From NCBI RefSeq assembly GCF_036639235.1, contig NZ_JAVWJB010000017.1, forward strand, positions 1-36,179: 36,179 bases of DNA, given 5' to 3'. Positions 23,651-31,348 of the stretch are shown in pieces. Positions within the stretch are counted from its first letter, which is position 1. Every line of letters begins with the position of its first letter. The notes below the pieces were generated by a model. The model saw only the letters and a list, made by a program, of their open reading frames with translations. It was not told the DNA's origin and did no database searches. A program made the translations under genes and the position numbers. The stretch comes from Clostridium_AB sp036639235. GTDB lineage: Bacteria; Bacillota; Clostridia; Clostridiales; Caloramatoraceae.

Positions 23651-24515
23651 TTTCTATGTTTTCTACTACCTTAGTAGTTTTAGTCTTTTTAAATTTAGCT
23701 GAACCAAGAGATAGTGCAATAACAACTATAAATGCTGTTATAAGCTTAAGATCTGATGGGTCTGAGTAAATCATAGCAGTTCCTATAATTAGCTTATAGA
23801 TTAAAGCTCCGATTAATGTAATTGTTGTTACAGCAAATATTCTTGCCTTTTTAAATATGCTTGTACCAATAATAATTGATGCAAGTCCTATAACGATTGT
23901 ACCAATACCCATAGACACGTCAGCAAATCCGTTGTGCTGTGCTAGTAGTGCACCTCCAAGTGCTACAAGTCCATTTGAAATCATAAGGCCTATTGTAATA
24001 ACAAATCCCTTGTTAACTCCAAGTGAAGTTACAAGTTGAGGGTTATCCCCTGATGATATAAGCATAAAGCCTAGCTTTGTTTTAAAGAACATGTCTAAAA
24101 GAATCTTACACATAATAGCTATAACTGTTATTATAGCTAGCTTTGGCATTGTTTCTGGAAATATAGTTTCCACTCCGTATAGTGGAATATTAGCCTTACC
24201 TCCCATAACCCTTAGAGTTACTGAGTAAAGAGCTAGCATAACAAGAATACCTGATAATAGATTAGTAATTTTAAACTTAACATGAAGCACTGCGGTTAAT
24301 AATCCACCAAGTGCCCCTGCTATAAATGCAAGTAGTATTGATAGATATGGGTTAACCCCAGTTGTTAGGCACAGGGCTGAAACCGCTGCGCCTAGTGGGA
24401 ATGATCCATCTACAGATAGATCAGGAAAATCTAGTATCTTGTATGTTATATATACTCCTAATGAAACTACTCCGAATATTAATCCTTGTTCAAGTACTGA
24501 GATTAAGAATGACAC
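23607..24515 (-). CDS. ABC transporter permease of a TrpX-type importer
   Basis: The GTG at 24515 shares one base with the preceding stop codon (TAGTG), with GGTGGTGA as ribosome binding site, so translation is coupled. The 302-aa product belongs to the branched-chain permease superfamily (BPD_transp_2): about eight TM helices, YITYKILDFPDLSVDGSFPLGAA near the start, LLSGILVMLALYSVTLRVMGG in the centre, and ISNGLVALGGALLAQHNGFADVSMGIGTIVIGLASIIIG, the typical coupling region. Substrate is set by the binding lipoprotein encoded upstream. Confidence 0.9.
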   Translation of the reverse strand: MSFLISVLEQGLIFGVVSLGVYITYKILDFPDLSVDGSFPLGAAVSALCLTTGVNPYLSILLAFIAGALGGLLTAVLHVKFKITNLLSGILVMLALYSVTLRVMGGKANIPLYGVETIFPETMPKLAIITVIAIMCKILLDMFFKTKLGFMLISSGDNPQLVTSLGVNKGFVITIGLMISNGLVALGGALLAQHNGFADVSMGIGTIVIGLASIIIGTSIFKKARIFAVTTITLIGALIYKLIIGTAMIYSDPSDLKLITAFIVVIALSLGSAKFKKTKTTKVVENIENVGGDSSASVSESA

Positions 24516-25531
24516 TATTTTTCACCACCTACGTATTTTGCTTTGTCTGCTAAATCCTTAGGTAGAGTCATGCCGATTTTCTCTAGAGTCTTTTTGTTAA
24601 CAGTTAGAGTATTAACGTTGTAGTACTTAACTGGAATATCAGTAGGCTTTTTAGTTCCATTTAGGATTTCTACTGCCATAAGTCCTGCATCATAACCTAG
24701 TTTAAAGTAATCAAGTCCTTCAGATAATAGACCACCTACTTCTACAACGCTTCCCTCAGCTGAGATTACTGGAACCTTCTTAGCTGCTGCTTTTTCTGCT
24801 ACAACTGCACCTGCTGAAACTACCATGTTATCAGTTGGAACGTAGATAACATCTACCTTTGATGCTAGAATATCAGTTGCCTGTGCAGCATCATTTGTTG
24901 AAGTTATTGTTTGTTCAACAAGTGTGTAACCAAGCTCTGCACATACCTTTTTAGCTTCTTTAGCCTGTGCTACTGCGTTAGTCTCACCTGCATTATATAT
25001 AATCCCTACTTTTTTCGCTTCAGGTTTGATTTTCTTAATTGTTGATAATTGGTCCTTAATAGGAGCCATATCACTTGTTCCTGTAATGTTAGCACCTGGC
25101 TTGTCCTTAGATGCAACAAGTTTATCAGCAACTGGGTCAGTTACAGCTGTAAACACTACTGGAATATCCTTTGTTGAATTTTGAGCAGCAAGTGCTGATG
25201 GAGTTGCTATAGAGAATATTAAATCAACCTTATCAGATACAAATTTCTTAGCAATTGTATCATTGTTAGGCATTTCTCCCTGAGCATTTTTTTGGATAAG
25301 CTTAATCTTATCTCCATCCTTAAAACCATTTTCCTCAAGAGCTTTAACAAACCCCTGGTTTGCAGCATCAAGTGCTGGATGTTGTGCGTGTTGAATTATC
25401 CCGATTTGTTTAACACCGTCCTTAGGCGTTTCTGATGTAGCTGCATCCTTTGCTGAGCAGCTAGCTAAAATGAATGTTGAAGCTAGAACTAGAACTAGTC
25501 CTCTTGAAAACTTCTTTAAGTTTCCTACCAT
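24515..25531 (-). CDS. ABC substrate-binding lipoprotein, TrpX-like (ABC_sub_bind, PF04392)
   Basis: The ATG at 25531 follows AGGAGG with 8 nt spacing. The 338-aa product has a lipoprotein signal peptide ending at C25 (FILASCS). The mature part is the PF04392 fold: KQIGIIQHAQHPALDAANQG, AQGEMPNNDTIAKKFVSDKVDLIFSIATPSALAAQN, DIPVVFTAVTDPV, KKVGIIYNAGETNA, and PVISAEGSVVEVGGLLSEGLDYF. Members encoded with such permease and ATPase genes include TrpXYZ, proposed to import tryptophan or tyrosine; other aromatic or small substrates are possible. The leader before it contains a terminator-like hairpin at 25569-25593 that may attenuate transcription. Confidence 0.88.
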   Translation of the reverse strand: MVGNLKKFSRGLVLVLASTFILASCSAKDAATSETPKDGVKQIGIIQHAQHPALDAANQGFVKALEENGFKDGDKIKLIQKNAQGEMPNNDTIAKKFVSDKVDLIFSIATPSALAAQNSTKDIPVVFTAVTDPVADKLVASKDKPGANITGTSDMAPIKDQLSTIKKIKPEAKKVGIIYNAGETNAVAQAKEAKKVCAELGYTLVEQTITSTNDAAQATDILASKVDVIYVPTDNMVVSAGAVVAEKAAAKKVPVISAEGSVVEVGGLLSEGLDYFKLGYDAGLMAVEILNGTKKPTDIPVKYYNVNTLTVNKKTLEKIGMTLPKDLADKAKYVGGEK

Positions 25532-25568
25532 ACTACCATCCTCCTAATAATATAAAATTGTTTAAAAA

Positions 25569-25593
25569 TAAAAAATCCCCATATTGTGGAGAT
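25569..25593 (-). terminator. Terminator-like hairpin in the leader of the TrpX-type operon
   Basis: On the minus strand ATCTCCA, loop CAATA, TGGGGAT, then TTTTTT. It lies 38 nt before the start codon of the binding-protein gene, the place of an attenuator. Upstream in the leader AGTATTGTAG occurs twice (23 nt apart). Confidence 0.6.
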
Positions 25594-25731
25594 ATCTTCG
25601 AATAAATATAAATGTCGTATAACACCTAGCTACAATACTTCTATCCTACAATCTACAATACTACTAATACTACTTTATACAATATAAACCTTTTATAGAA
25701 TTCGTTTTTAGAATTTCCATAAAATATTTAT

Positions 25732-25765
25732 AAAAAGGTGTTATTTGAAATTATAAATAACACCT
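25732..25765 (-). terminator. Terminator of hutP
   Basis: On the minus strand AGGTGTTATTT/AAATAACACCT with a TTTTTA tail, about 20 nt after the hutP stop codon. Confidence 0.8.
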
Positions 25766-25785
25766 AATAAAAAGTCAATAAATTT

Positions 25786-26196
25786 TTAAGAGTCTGAAAG
25801 TGTTCTGTGACCAAGTCCTATGGTTATTTCGTTAAGGTGTAAAAGACCTATGCTTAAATATATAGTAACGCTTATATGTACACCACATCTTGCTATACCA
25901 ATTTTACCGCCAACATTAAGACCTAGTGCCTTAGGAGTTACCTGCATTAAAGCTTCCTTAGTAGCTCCTGCAACCGCACCTTCGTGGGCCTCACAGTCTT
26001 CAATTAACCCACTACGCTTAGAAGCTACAACTGAACGTTCCATTATTTTTGGAATAGAACTTAAAAGATTGCCACCAAAGTCTACAGCAGCAACTAATAT
26101 TCCCTTTTCAGTGTATTCTCTTTTAAGAATGGCTTCTTCTTCTCTATCTGATATTGCCATTTTAATTGAGGCATTTGTAATTGGTTTAGTATCCAT
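25786..26196 (-). CDS. hutP: HutP-family RNA-binding antiterminator
   Basis: The ATG at 26196 follows TAGGAGGGTATTTAT. The 136-aa product carries the HutP hallmarks: GKIGIARCGVHISVTIYLSIGLLHLNEITIGLGHRTL at the C-terminus (with the His residues that bind the metal and the histidine ligand), EDCEAHEGAVAGATKEALMQV in the middle, and an N-terminal helix. In Bacillus, HutP bound to L-histidine and Mg2+ disrupts a terminator in the hut mRNA. No histidine-utilisation gene is in this window, so its target here is not apparent. It stands between the TrpX-type operon and a divergent sensor kinase. The length matches the family. Confidence 0.9.
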   Translation of the reverse strand: MDTKPITNASIKMAISDREEEAILKREYTEKGILVAAVDFGGNLLSSIPKIMERSVVASKRSGLIEDCEAHEGAVAGATKEALMQVTPKALGLNVGGKIGIARCGVHISVTIYLSIGLLHLNEITIGLGHRTLSDS

Positions 26197-26227
26197 ATAA
26201 ATACCCTCCTAAATTAGATATAATAAT

Positions 26228-26255
26228 ATTATACAACATATCTTAAAACTAACAA
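26228..26255 (-). promoter_or_regulatory. Promoter of hutP
   Basis: On the minus strand TTGTTA (26255-26250), 16-nt spacer, TATAAT (26233-26228), about 30 nt before the start codon. Confidence 0.55.
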
Positions 26256-26333
26256 AAATATTACAAATAAAAAATGGTATTTTGTAAAAATATGTTATAT
26301 AATCATATAGATAATAAAATAGGAGAACTAGGT

Positions 26334-28391
26334 ATGAAAAAAGTAGTTTTTATTATGGTACATATATTTTTCCTAGTGATTTACCCATCTACTGTATACG
26401 CACAGGGGCAGAAGATAATAACAATTGGGGGAGATTGTGATTATCCACCCTATGAGTTTGTAGATAAGGATGGCAAATATAAAGGTTTTAATGTTGATAT
26501 AATGAATGCAGTTGCAGCTAAAATGGGATACAAGATTGATTTTAAGCCAATGAAATGGAGTGAAGCTCTAGATAACCTTAAAAAAGGAAAGCTAGATGCA
26601 GTCCAAGGAATGAGCAAAATCACAACTAGGGAAAACCAGTTTATATTTTCAAACCCATATACAATAAGTGAGCAGGTTATTTTTACTAAGGTAGATACAT
26701 CATATATAAGTGATATAAGTGACTTAAGAGGAAGAAGAGTTGGTGTACAAAATGGAGATGTATGTATGCAGCTTCTTACAGGTGTTTCAGATATAAAAAT
26801 AGTTCCATATAAGAGTCAAAGGGAGGCTATGAATGGTCTGCTTAACGGTGAATTAGAAGCGGTTATAGGTAATAAAGTAGTCGGGCTTTATGAGATTCAA
26901 AAAAATGAGCATCTTGATAAGGTTAAGTTTGCAGGGGATATTATGTATTCAACAGAATATGGCCTTGTAGCTATTGATAAAAACAAGGATATTATCACCT
27001 TATTTAATAAGGGACTTGAGGACATTAAAAAAAGTGGAGACTATGAAAGAATCCATGATAAGTGGTTTGGATCTGTAATAGGTTATTCAGTTGATTCATA
27101 TAAGAATCTTATAAATGGAACAATGGTTATAGGAACATTAATAACAGGAATAGTTATAGCAACTTTACTTATAAATAAAAGTCTTAAGCATAAGGTTGAG
27201 ATTAGAACCCGTGAACTTGAACAGGTAAGTAAGGTAGTTGCTGAGGATGAGGAAAGATATAGAAAGTTTATTGAGGCTTGTCCAGATGCTATATTTACCC
27301 ACGATCTTGAGAATAAGATTATATTTATTAATGATGAGGGACGTAAGCTACTTGGTGCTGAGAATAAAAGTGATATTATAGGACGTAATATGAGTGAGTT
27401 TGCCCCTAATATGATATACGTAGAAGAAATGGTTGGAAGCTATTTTAGTGGTAAAACCGTTTATAATAAAAAGATACGAAAAATAGATGGAACTTTAATT
27501 GATGTAGATATTAGAGGAGCATTTGTTAATTTTGGAGGTAAGGAGAATATTCTAAGTATAGTTAGAGATATAAGTGATAGAAAAAGATTATATGAGGCTA
27601 TTGAGTACGATAGAATCAAAACAGAGTTTTTCTCAAATATGTCACATGAACTTAGAACACCACTAAATGTTATACTAGCATCACTTCAGCTTATGGAGAG
27701 CAAAATAAGAAGCTCAGAGGAATGTGAGCAGGCAGCTAGTATAGAAGGAAGTATTGATAATATACGTCATAATGGACATAGGCTATTAAGACTTGTTAAT
27801 AATCTAATTGATATTACTAAAATAGACTCAGGATATATAAGTCTTAATTTAAGTAATGGAAATATTGTTGATGCAGTTGAAAGTACAGTAGACTCGGTTA
27901 TTGAATATGCAAAGGTTAAGAATATAGATGTTATATTTGATACTGAGGAAGAAGAAATTATTATGGCATTTGATGATGATAAAATAGAAAGAATTATGCT
28001 AAACCTATTGGCTAATAGTGTTAAGTTTAGTAAGGAAGAGGGAGAGATTTTCGTTAACATTAAACGTGTAGAAGATAGGGTAGCAATAAGCGTCCGTGAT
28101 AATGGTATTGGAATACCAGAGGATAAGATCCCAGTTGTCTTTGAAAGGTTTAGACAGGTTAACAAGACTCTTACTAGAAGTTTTGAAGGAAGTGGTATTG
28201 GATTATCACTTGTTAAGTCTTTAATTGAAATGCAAGAGGGAGAAATAACAGTTGAAAGTGTATATGGTATGGGAAGTACATTTACTGTATATCTACCTAT
28301 TAAGATAATAAGTGAAGAGGAGGAGACAATATCAAGGTCATTAATTACTAATAAGGATATGGCGGATATTGAATTCTCTGATATAACATAG
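26334..28391 (+). CDS. Sensor histidine kinase with fused extracellular solute-binding domain and PAS
   Basis: The start is ATG 26334 with TAGGAGAACT before it; 20 more upstream codons are open (26274) but without a site. The 685-aa product has a signal peptide (MKKVVFIMVHIFFLVIYPSTVYA), a periplasmic-type amino-acid-binding domain (SBP_bac_3, about 26-246: GDCDYPPYEFVDKDGKYKGFNVD, KLDAVQGMSKITTRENQFIFS), TM helix (about 262-282), PAS (about 305-420: EACPDAIFTHD, and DISDRKRL), HisKA with H438 in FFSNMSHELRTPLN, and HATPase_c with N box NLLANSVKFS, G1 DNGIGIP, F FERF and G2 GSGIGLSL. It should autophosphorylate in response to a small ligand outside the cell. No response-regulator gene is adjacent, so the partner is encoded elsewhere. 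A terminator follows. Confidence 0.92.
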   Translation: MKKVVFIMVHIFFLVIYPSTVYAQGQKIITIGGDCDYPPYEFVDKDGKYKGFNVDIMNAVAAKMGYKIDFKPMKWSEALDNLKKGKLDAVQGMSKITTRENQFIFSNPYTISEQVIFTKVDTSYISDISDLRGRRVGVQNGDVCMQLLTGVSDIKIVPYKSQREAMNGLLNGELEAVIGNKVVGLYEIQKNEHLDKVKFAGDIMYSTEYGLVAIDKNKDIITLFNKGLEDIKKSGDYERIHDKWFGSVIGYSVDSYKNLINGTMVIGTLITGIVIATLLINKSLKHKVEIRTRELEQVSKVVAEDEERYRKFIEACPDAIFTHDLENKIIFINDEGRKLLGAENKSDIIGRNMSEFAPNMIYVEEMVGSYFSGKTVYNKKIRKIDGTLIDVDIRGAFVNFGGKENILSIVRDISDRKRLYEAIEYDRIKTEFFSNMSHELRTPLNVILASLQLMESKIRSSEECEQAASIEGSIDNIRHNGHRLLRLVNNLIDITKIDSGYISLNLSNGNIVDAVESTVDSVIEYAKVKNIDVIFDTEEEEIIMAFDDDKIERIMLNLLANSVKFSKEEGEIFVNIKRVEDRVAISVRDNGIGIPEDKIPVVFERFRQVNKTLTRSFEGSGIGLSLVKSLIEMQEGEITVESVYGMGSTFTVYLPIKIISEEEETISRSLITNKDMADIEFSDIT

Positions 28392-28395
28392 TAAT

Positions 28396-28431
28396 TAGGC
28401 TACATTTAAGATTAGTTTTAGATGTAGCCTA
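28396..28431 (+). terminator. Terminator-like hairpin after the sensor kinase gene
   Basis: TAGGCTACATtTAA/TTAgATGTAGCCTA stem starting 5 nt after the stop codon; the T run is broken (GTACTTTGTTT). Confidence 0.65.
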
Positions 28432-28533
28432 GTACTTTGTTTAGACATAGTTATGACGATTTTAAAAGAATTAGATTCGTGGTATAATCTTTAAAGGTTT
28501 AAAATGTAAAGAGTGTTGATAGGAGAGAGTAGA

Positions 28534-29892
28534 ATGGTTAAGAAGAATGCAGAAATTGATGTTAATATAGATCATATGATTTTCCCTAATATAGGAATTG
28601 CTAAGGTTGAGGATGAAATTGTTAGGGTTAAGGGAACTCTTACAGGACAAAAGGTTAAGATTAGAATAACTAAGAAAAAGGGTGACAAAATCGAAGGTAA
28701 GGTTCTAGAGATTATAGAAAAATCACCACTTGAGGTGCCAAAGGGATGTATCCACTTTGGTGAATGTGGTGGATGTGCATATCAGAACCTATCCTATGAA
28801 AGTCAGCTTCACCTTAAGGAAGGTCAAGTTAAGGCTATAATTGATGAGGTAGTAGATAATTATGAATTCCTACCTATAGTTGAAAGTCCAACTTGTACAG
28901 GATATAGAAATAAGATGGAGTTTTCTTTTGGAGACCTTGAGAAGGATGGAGAACTTGCTCTAGGTATGCATAAGAGGGGAAGCTTCTACGAGGTTGTAAC
29001 TGTTAGTGGATGTAAGATTATTGACGAGGACTATAAGAAGGTTCTATTATGCGTGCTTGACTTTTTCAAGGATAAGAATCTTACATTCTACAAAACAAGA
29101 AACCATGAAGGTTATTTAAGACATCTTGTTGTTCGTAAGGCACATGCAACAGGACAAATGCTTATTAACCTAGTTACAACAACTCAGAATCAAGTAGACC
29201 TAAGTATGCTAGTTGATAATTTAACTTCATTAGAACTTGATGGTAACATAGAAGGTATACTTCATACACTTAATGATACCCTATCAGATGTAGTTAAGAG
29301 TGATGAGACGAGACTTCTTTATGGAGAAGAGTTTATAACAGAAAATCTTTTAGGTCTTAACTTTAAAATATCACCATTTTCATTTTTCCAAACAAATTCA
29401 AAGGGTGCTGAAGTTCTTTATACTAAGGTTCGTGAGTTTGCTGAGGATATAGAAGGTAAGGAGATATTTGACCTTTATTCAGGTACAGGAACTATTGCAC
29501 AGATTATGGCACCTGTTGCGAAGAAGGTTACAGGTATTGAGATAGTTGAAGAGGCGGTAGATGCAGCTAGGGAAAATGCTAAGCTTAATGGACTTGATAA
29601 TTGCCATTTTATAGCAGGAGATGTTCTTAAGGAAATTGAGAGCCTAGAGGGTCAAAAGCCTGATATTATAATTCTCGACCCGCCAAGGGAAGGGATACAT
29701 CCTAAGGCTATACATAAGATAATTAACTTTAAGTGCAAGGAAATTGTTTATGTATCATGTAAACCAACTTCACTAGCTAAGGACCTTGAGGTATTCCAGG
29801 AAAGAGGATACACTGTTGAGAAGGTTCAATGCGTTGATATGTTCCCATTTACAGCACATGTTGAAACAATAGTTAAACTAAAAAGAAAATAA
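28534..29892 (+). CDS. rlmD: 23S rRNA (uracil-5-)-methyltransferase, RlmD/RlmCD type (TrmA family)
   Basis: The start is ATG 28534 with AGGAGAG at about 28521-28527; a GTG at 28513 precedes that site. The 452-aa product has an N-terminal TRAM domain (about 5-62), a [4Fe-4S] cluster cysteine set C72, C78, C81 (CIHFGECGGC) with a later Cys (VSGCKII), the SAM-binding motif DLYSGTGTIAQ, and the catalytic YVSCKPTSLAKDL, in which the Cys attacks C6 of the target uridine. It would make m5U in 23S rRNA. Related enzymes TrmA (tRNA) lack the Fe-S set. Which of U747 or U1939 is the target cannot be told. A TATAAT at 28483-28488 is a likely -10 box. Confidence 0.9.
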   Translation: MVKKNAEIDVNIDHMIFPNIGIAKVEDEIVRVKGTLTGQKVKIRITKKKGDKIEGKVLEIIEKSPLEVPKGCIHFGECGGCAYQNLSYESQLHLKEGQVKAIIDEVVDNYEFLPIVESPTCTGYRNKMEFSFGDLEKDGELALGMHKRGSFYEVVTVSGCKIIDEDYKKVLLCVLDFFKDKNLTFYKTRNHEGYLRHLVVRKAHATGQMLINLVTTTQNQVDLSMLVDNLTSLELDGNIEGILHTLNDTLSDVVKSDETRLLYGEEFITENLLGLNFKISPFSFFQTNSKGAEVLYTKVREFAEDIEGKEIFDLYSGTGTIAQIMAPVAKKVTGIEIVEEAVDAARENAKLNGLDNCHFIAGDVLKEIESLEGQKPDIIILDPPREGIHPKAIHKIINFKCKEIVYVSCKPTSLAKDLEVFQERGYTVEKVQCVDMFPFTAHVETIVKLKRK

Positions 29893-29899
29893 AACATAA

Positions 29900-29948
29900 A
29901 AATCCTATCATTAATAAAGCATATAAGCTGTTGTTAATGATAGGATTT
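29900..29948. terminator. Bidirectional terminator between convergent genes
   Basis: AAATCCTATCATTAA (29900-29914) and TTAATGATAGGATTT (29934-29948) are exact inverted repeats; T-rich tail on both strands. Confidence 0.8.
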
Positions 29949-29952
29949 ATTG

Positions 29953-30597
29953 TTATATAGAAAAATACTCATCATCGTCATCTAAAGAATCTACAGTGTT
30001 GTTTGCAATAGTAATAAGTTCAATAACTATATGCTTGTAGTTAATAACCATAAATACAAATACTACTGTTTTAAGAATATATACAATAAGTGAAGTAGGA
30101 TCGTAGGTTCCACTAATAATAGTTATAGTAGAATCTATTAGTGTTACCACTAGTAAGAGTGATGTAGATATAAGAAGTCCGTTAAATATTTTAGAGTTTG
30201 AAGATGAGGTTTTGTATTTTTTAATGCCATAAAGAAATAAAGTAAATAGAATACAACTAAAACTTGATGCACAGGCAAATAGAATACCCCTTGTATAAAG
30301 TGAATTAAGATTATCTATTATGTAACTAAGTAAGTTTACACAATCAAATGCTAGCATTGGTATAATTGAAAATACCGCTATAAGGTTTAATTTTCCTGCA
30401 ACTGAGCTTTTGTCTGTATAGCTGCAAAGCGCATAAAAAGATATGAAAGTTAGCACAGAAGATAATAAGTATACTAAAGTAAGTCCTAATCTTTGAGTGT
30501 CATAAAGATTAAATTTAAATGCTATTTCTAATGTTCTATTAGTCGCTATAATTATGTATGATAAAACCCCGGTATAAATGATTTTTTCTATGCTCAT
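29953..30597 (-). CDS. Six-TM membrane protein of unknown function
   Basis: The ATG at 30597 follows AACGGGGGAACACT. The 214-aa product has six predicted TM helices (among them VYLLSSVLTFISFYALCSY, NLIAVFSIIPMLAFDCVN, GILFACASSFSCILFTLFLYG, GLLISTSLLLVVTLIDST) and an acidic C-terminal tail (VDSLDDDDEYFSI). No family motif is visible to me and there are no paralogues in the window. It is monocistronic, with its own good promoter (30648-30676) and a shared terminator. A role cannot be suggested. Confidence 0.8.
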   Translation of the reverse strand: MSIEKIIYTGVLSYIIIATNRTLEIAFKFNLYDTQRLGLTLVYLLSSVLTFISFYALCSYTDKSSVAGKLNLIAVFSIIPMLAFDCVNLLSYIIDNLNSLYTRGILFACASSFSCILFTLFLYGIKKYKTSSSNSKIFNGLLISTSLLLVVTLIDSTITIISGTYDPTSLIVYILKTVVFVFMVINYKHIVIELITIANNTVDSLDDDDEYFSI

Positions 30598-30647
30598 AGT
30601 GTTCCCCCGTTAAATTAACAAAATATTTACAAATCCCTCTCTTATAG

Positions 30648-30676
30648 ATTATAGAATTTTTGACGTAATTTTACAA
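30648..30676 (-). promoter_or_regulatory. Promoter of the six-TM protein gene
   Basis: On the minus strand TTGTAA (30676-30671), 17-nt spacer, TATAAT (30653-30648). Confidence 0.65.
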
Positions 30677-30688
30677 TGGAATTTTGAA

Positions 30689-30874
30689 AAAAGTGCAAAA
30701 TATTTGAAAAAATTAAAAAAAACTTCAAAATAATTTCCTATAAATAAACATCGTTTATTAAAGTGGACACTTGAAGATTACTTTAAGTGTAGAAATAGAT
30801 GGGAAAAGGGAAAAGTGCAAAATTAAAGACCCCAATACTATGGCATAAAGTATTAGGGTCCTGCCTAGAAAGGC
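30689..30874. other. Cluster of hairpins and a 13-bp direct repeat in the 750-nt gap before asnA
   Basis: AAAAGTGCAAAAT occurs at 30689-30701 and 30811-30823. Between and after them lie AATAAACatcGTTTATT (30743-30759), ACACTT..AAGTGT (30767-30790), GACCCcAATACT/AGTATTaGGGTC (30828-30860) and GCCTagaaAGGC (30863-30874). None has a T run. It may be a structured transcript or a binding region for the divergent gene. From 30875 to 31010 I see only AT-rich sequence. Confidence 0.35.
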
Positions 30875-31010
30875 GAGGTTAAAATGAGTTTGGAATATTA
30901 ATAGTATGTACAAGATAACTTTAACTTATACATTAAGGTAAAAAAGTTTTTTAATTTAATATTTTTTAAGTAAATAGAAATTATTATGTGAGGTTAGGTA
31001 ATTTATGCTA

Positions 31011-31039
31011 TTGACATATATAGGATAAGTTAATATAAT
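31011..31039 (+). promoter_or_regulatory. Promoter of the asnA T-box transcript
   Basis: TTGACA (31011-31016), 17-nt spacer, TATAAT (31034-31039): a consensus match. Confidence 0.85.
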
Positions 31040-31045
31040 ACATTT

Positions 31046-31322
31046 AATATAGAATATGATGTTTATTAGCTATGATAAGAAGAGTAGGTAATAAGATTGG
31101 TGATTAGCGAGTCTATGGCGGTGTAAGTTAGACCACTATATTATTATTGAATAACATCTTGGAGCTTCTAACCGAAATCCTAGGAGAGTAGACTTAGACG
31201 CAGCTGCAGCGTTACTAGCAGAGGGGTATTTTTGTACCCTTTATGAGTGTGCTTTTAGCAAACTAGGGTGGTACCACGGAATTACAGCCTTTCGTCCCTT
31301 TTATGGAGACGGAAGGCTTTTT
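31046..31322 (+). promoter_or_regulatory. T-box riboswitch, asparagine specifier (AAC)
   Basis: The leader has the canonical order: Stem I with AAGAAGAGTAGG (the AGTA loop E-like part), GGTGATTAGCGA and GCGGTGTAAG in the distal part, the specifier loop GAATAACATC with AAC at 31153-31155 (an Asn codon), the T-box AGGGTGGTACCACGG near 31264-31279 (antiterminator, TGGT can pair with the tRNA 3' end), and the terminator AGCCTTtCGTC/GACGgAAGGCT with a T run (31285-31322). Uncharged tRNA-Asn should favour the antiterminator and switch on asnA. The specifier and the downstream gene agree. Confidence 0.93.
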
Positions 31323-31348
31323 TATATTGATTTTAAGGAGAGTTGGTT

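Noticed and set aside
25569..25780. T-box in the leader of the TrpX-type operon
   Set aside because: No GGGTGG-NACC-CG sequence, specifier loop or AGTA motif is present; the leader is only about 150 nt.
30883..30903. Short peptide ORF (ATGAGTTTGGAA..., five codons) after the hairpin cluster
   Set aside because: Only five codons, with no conserved context; it looks accidental.
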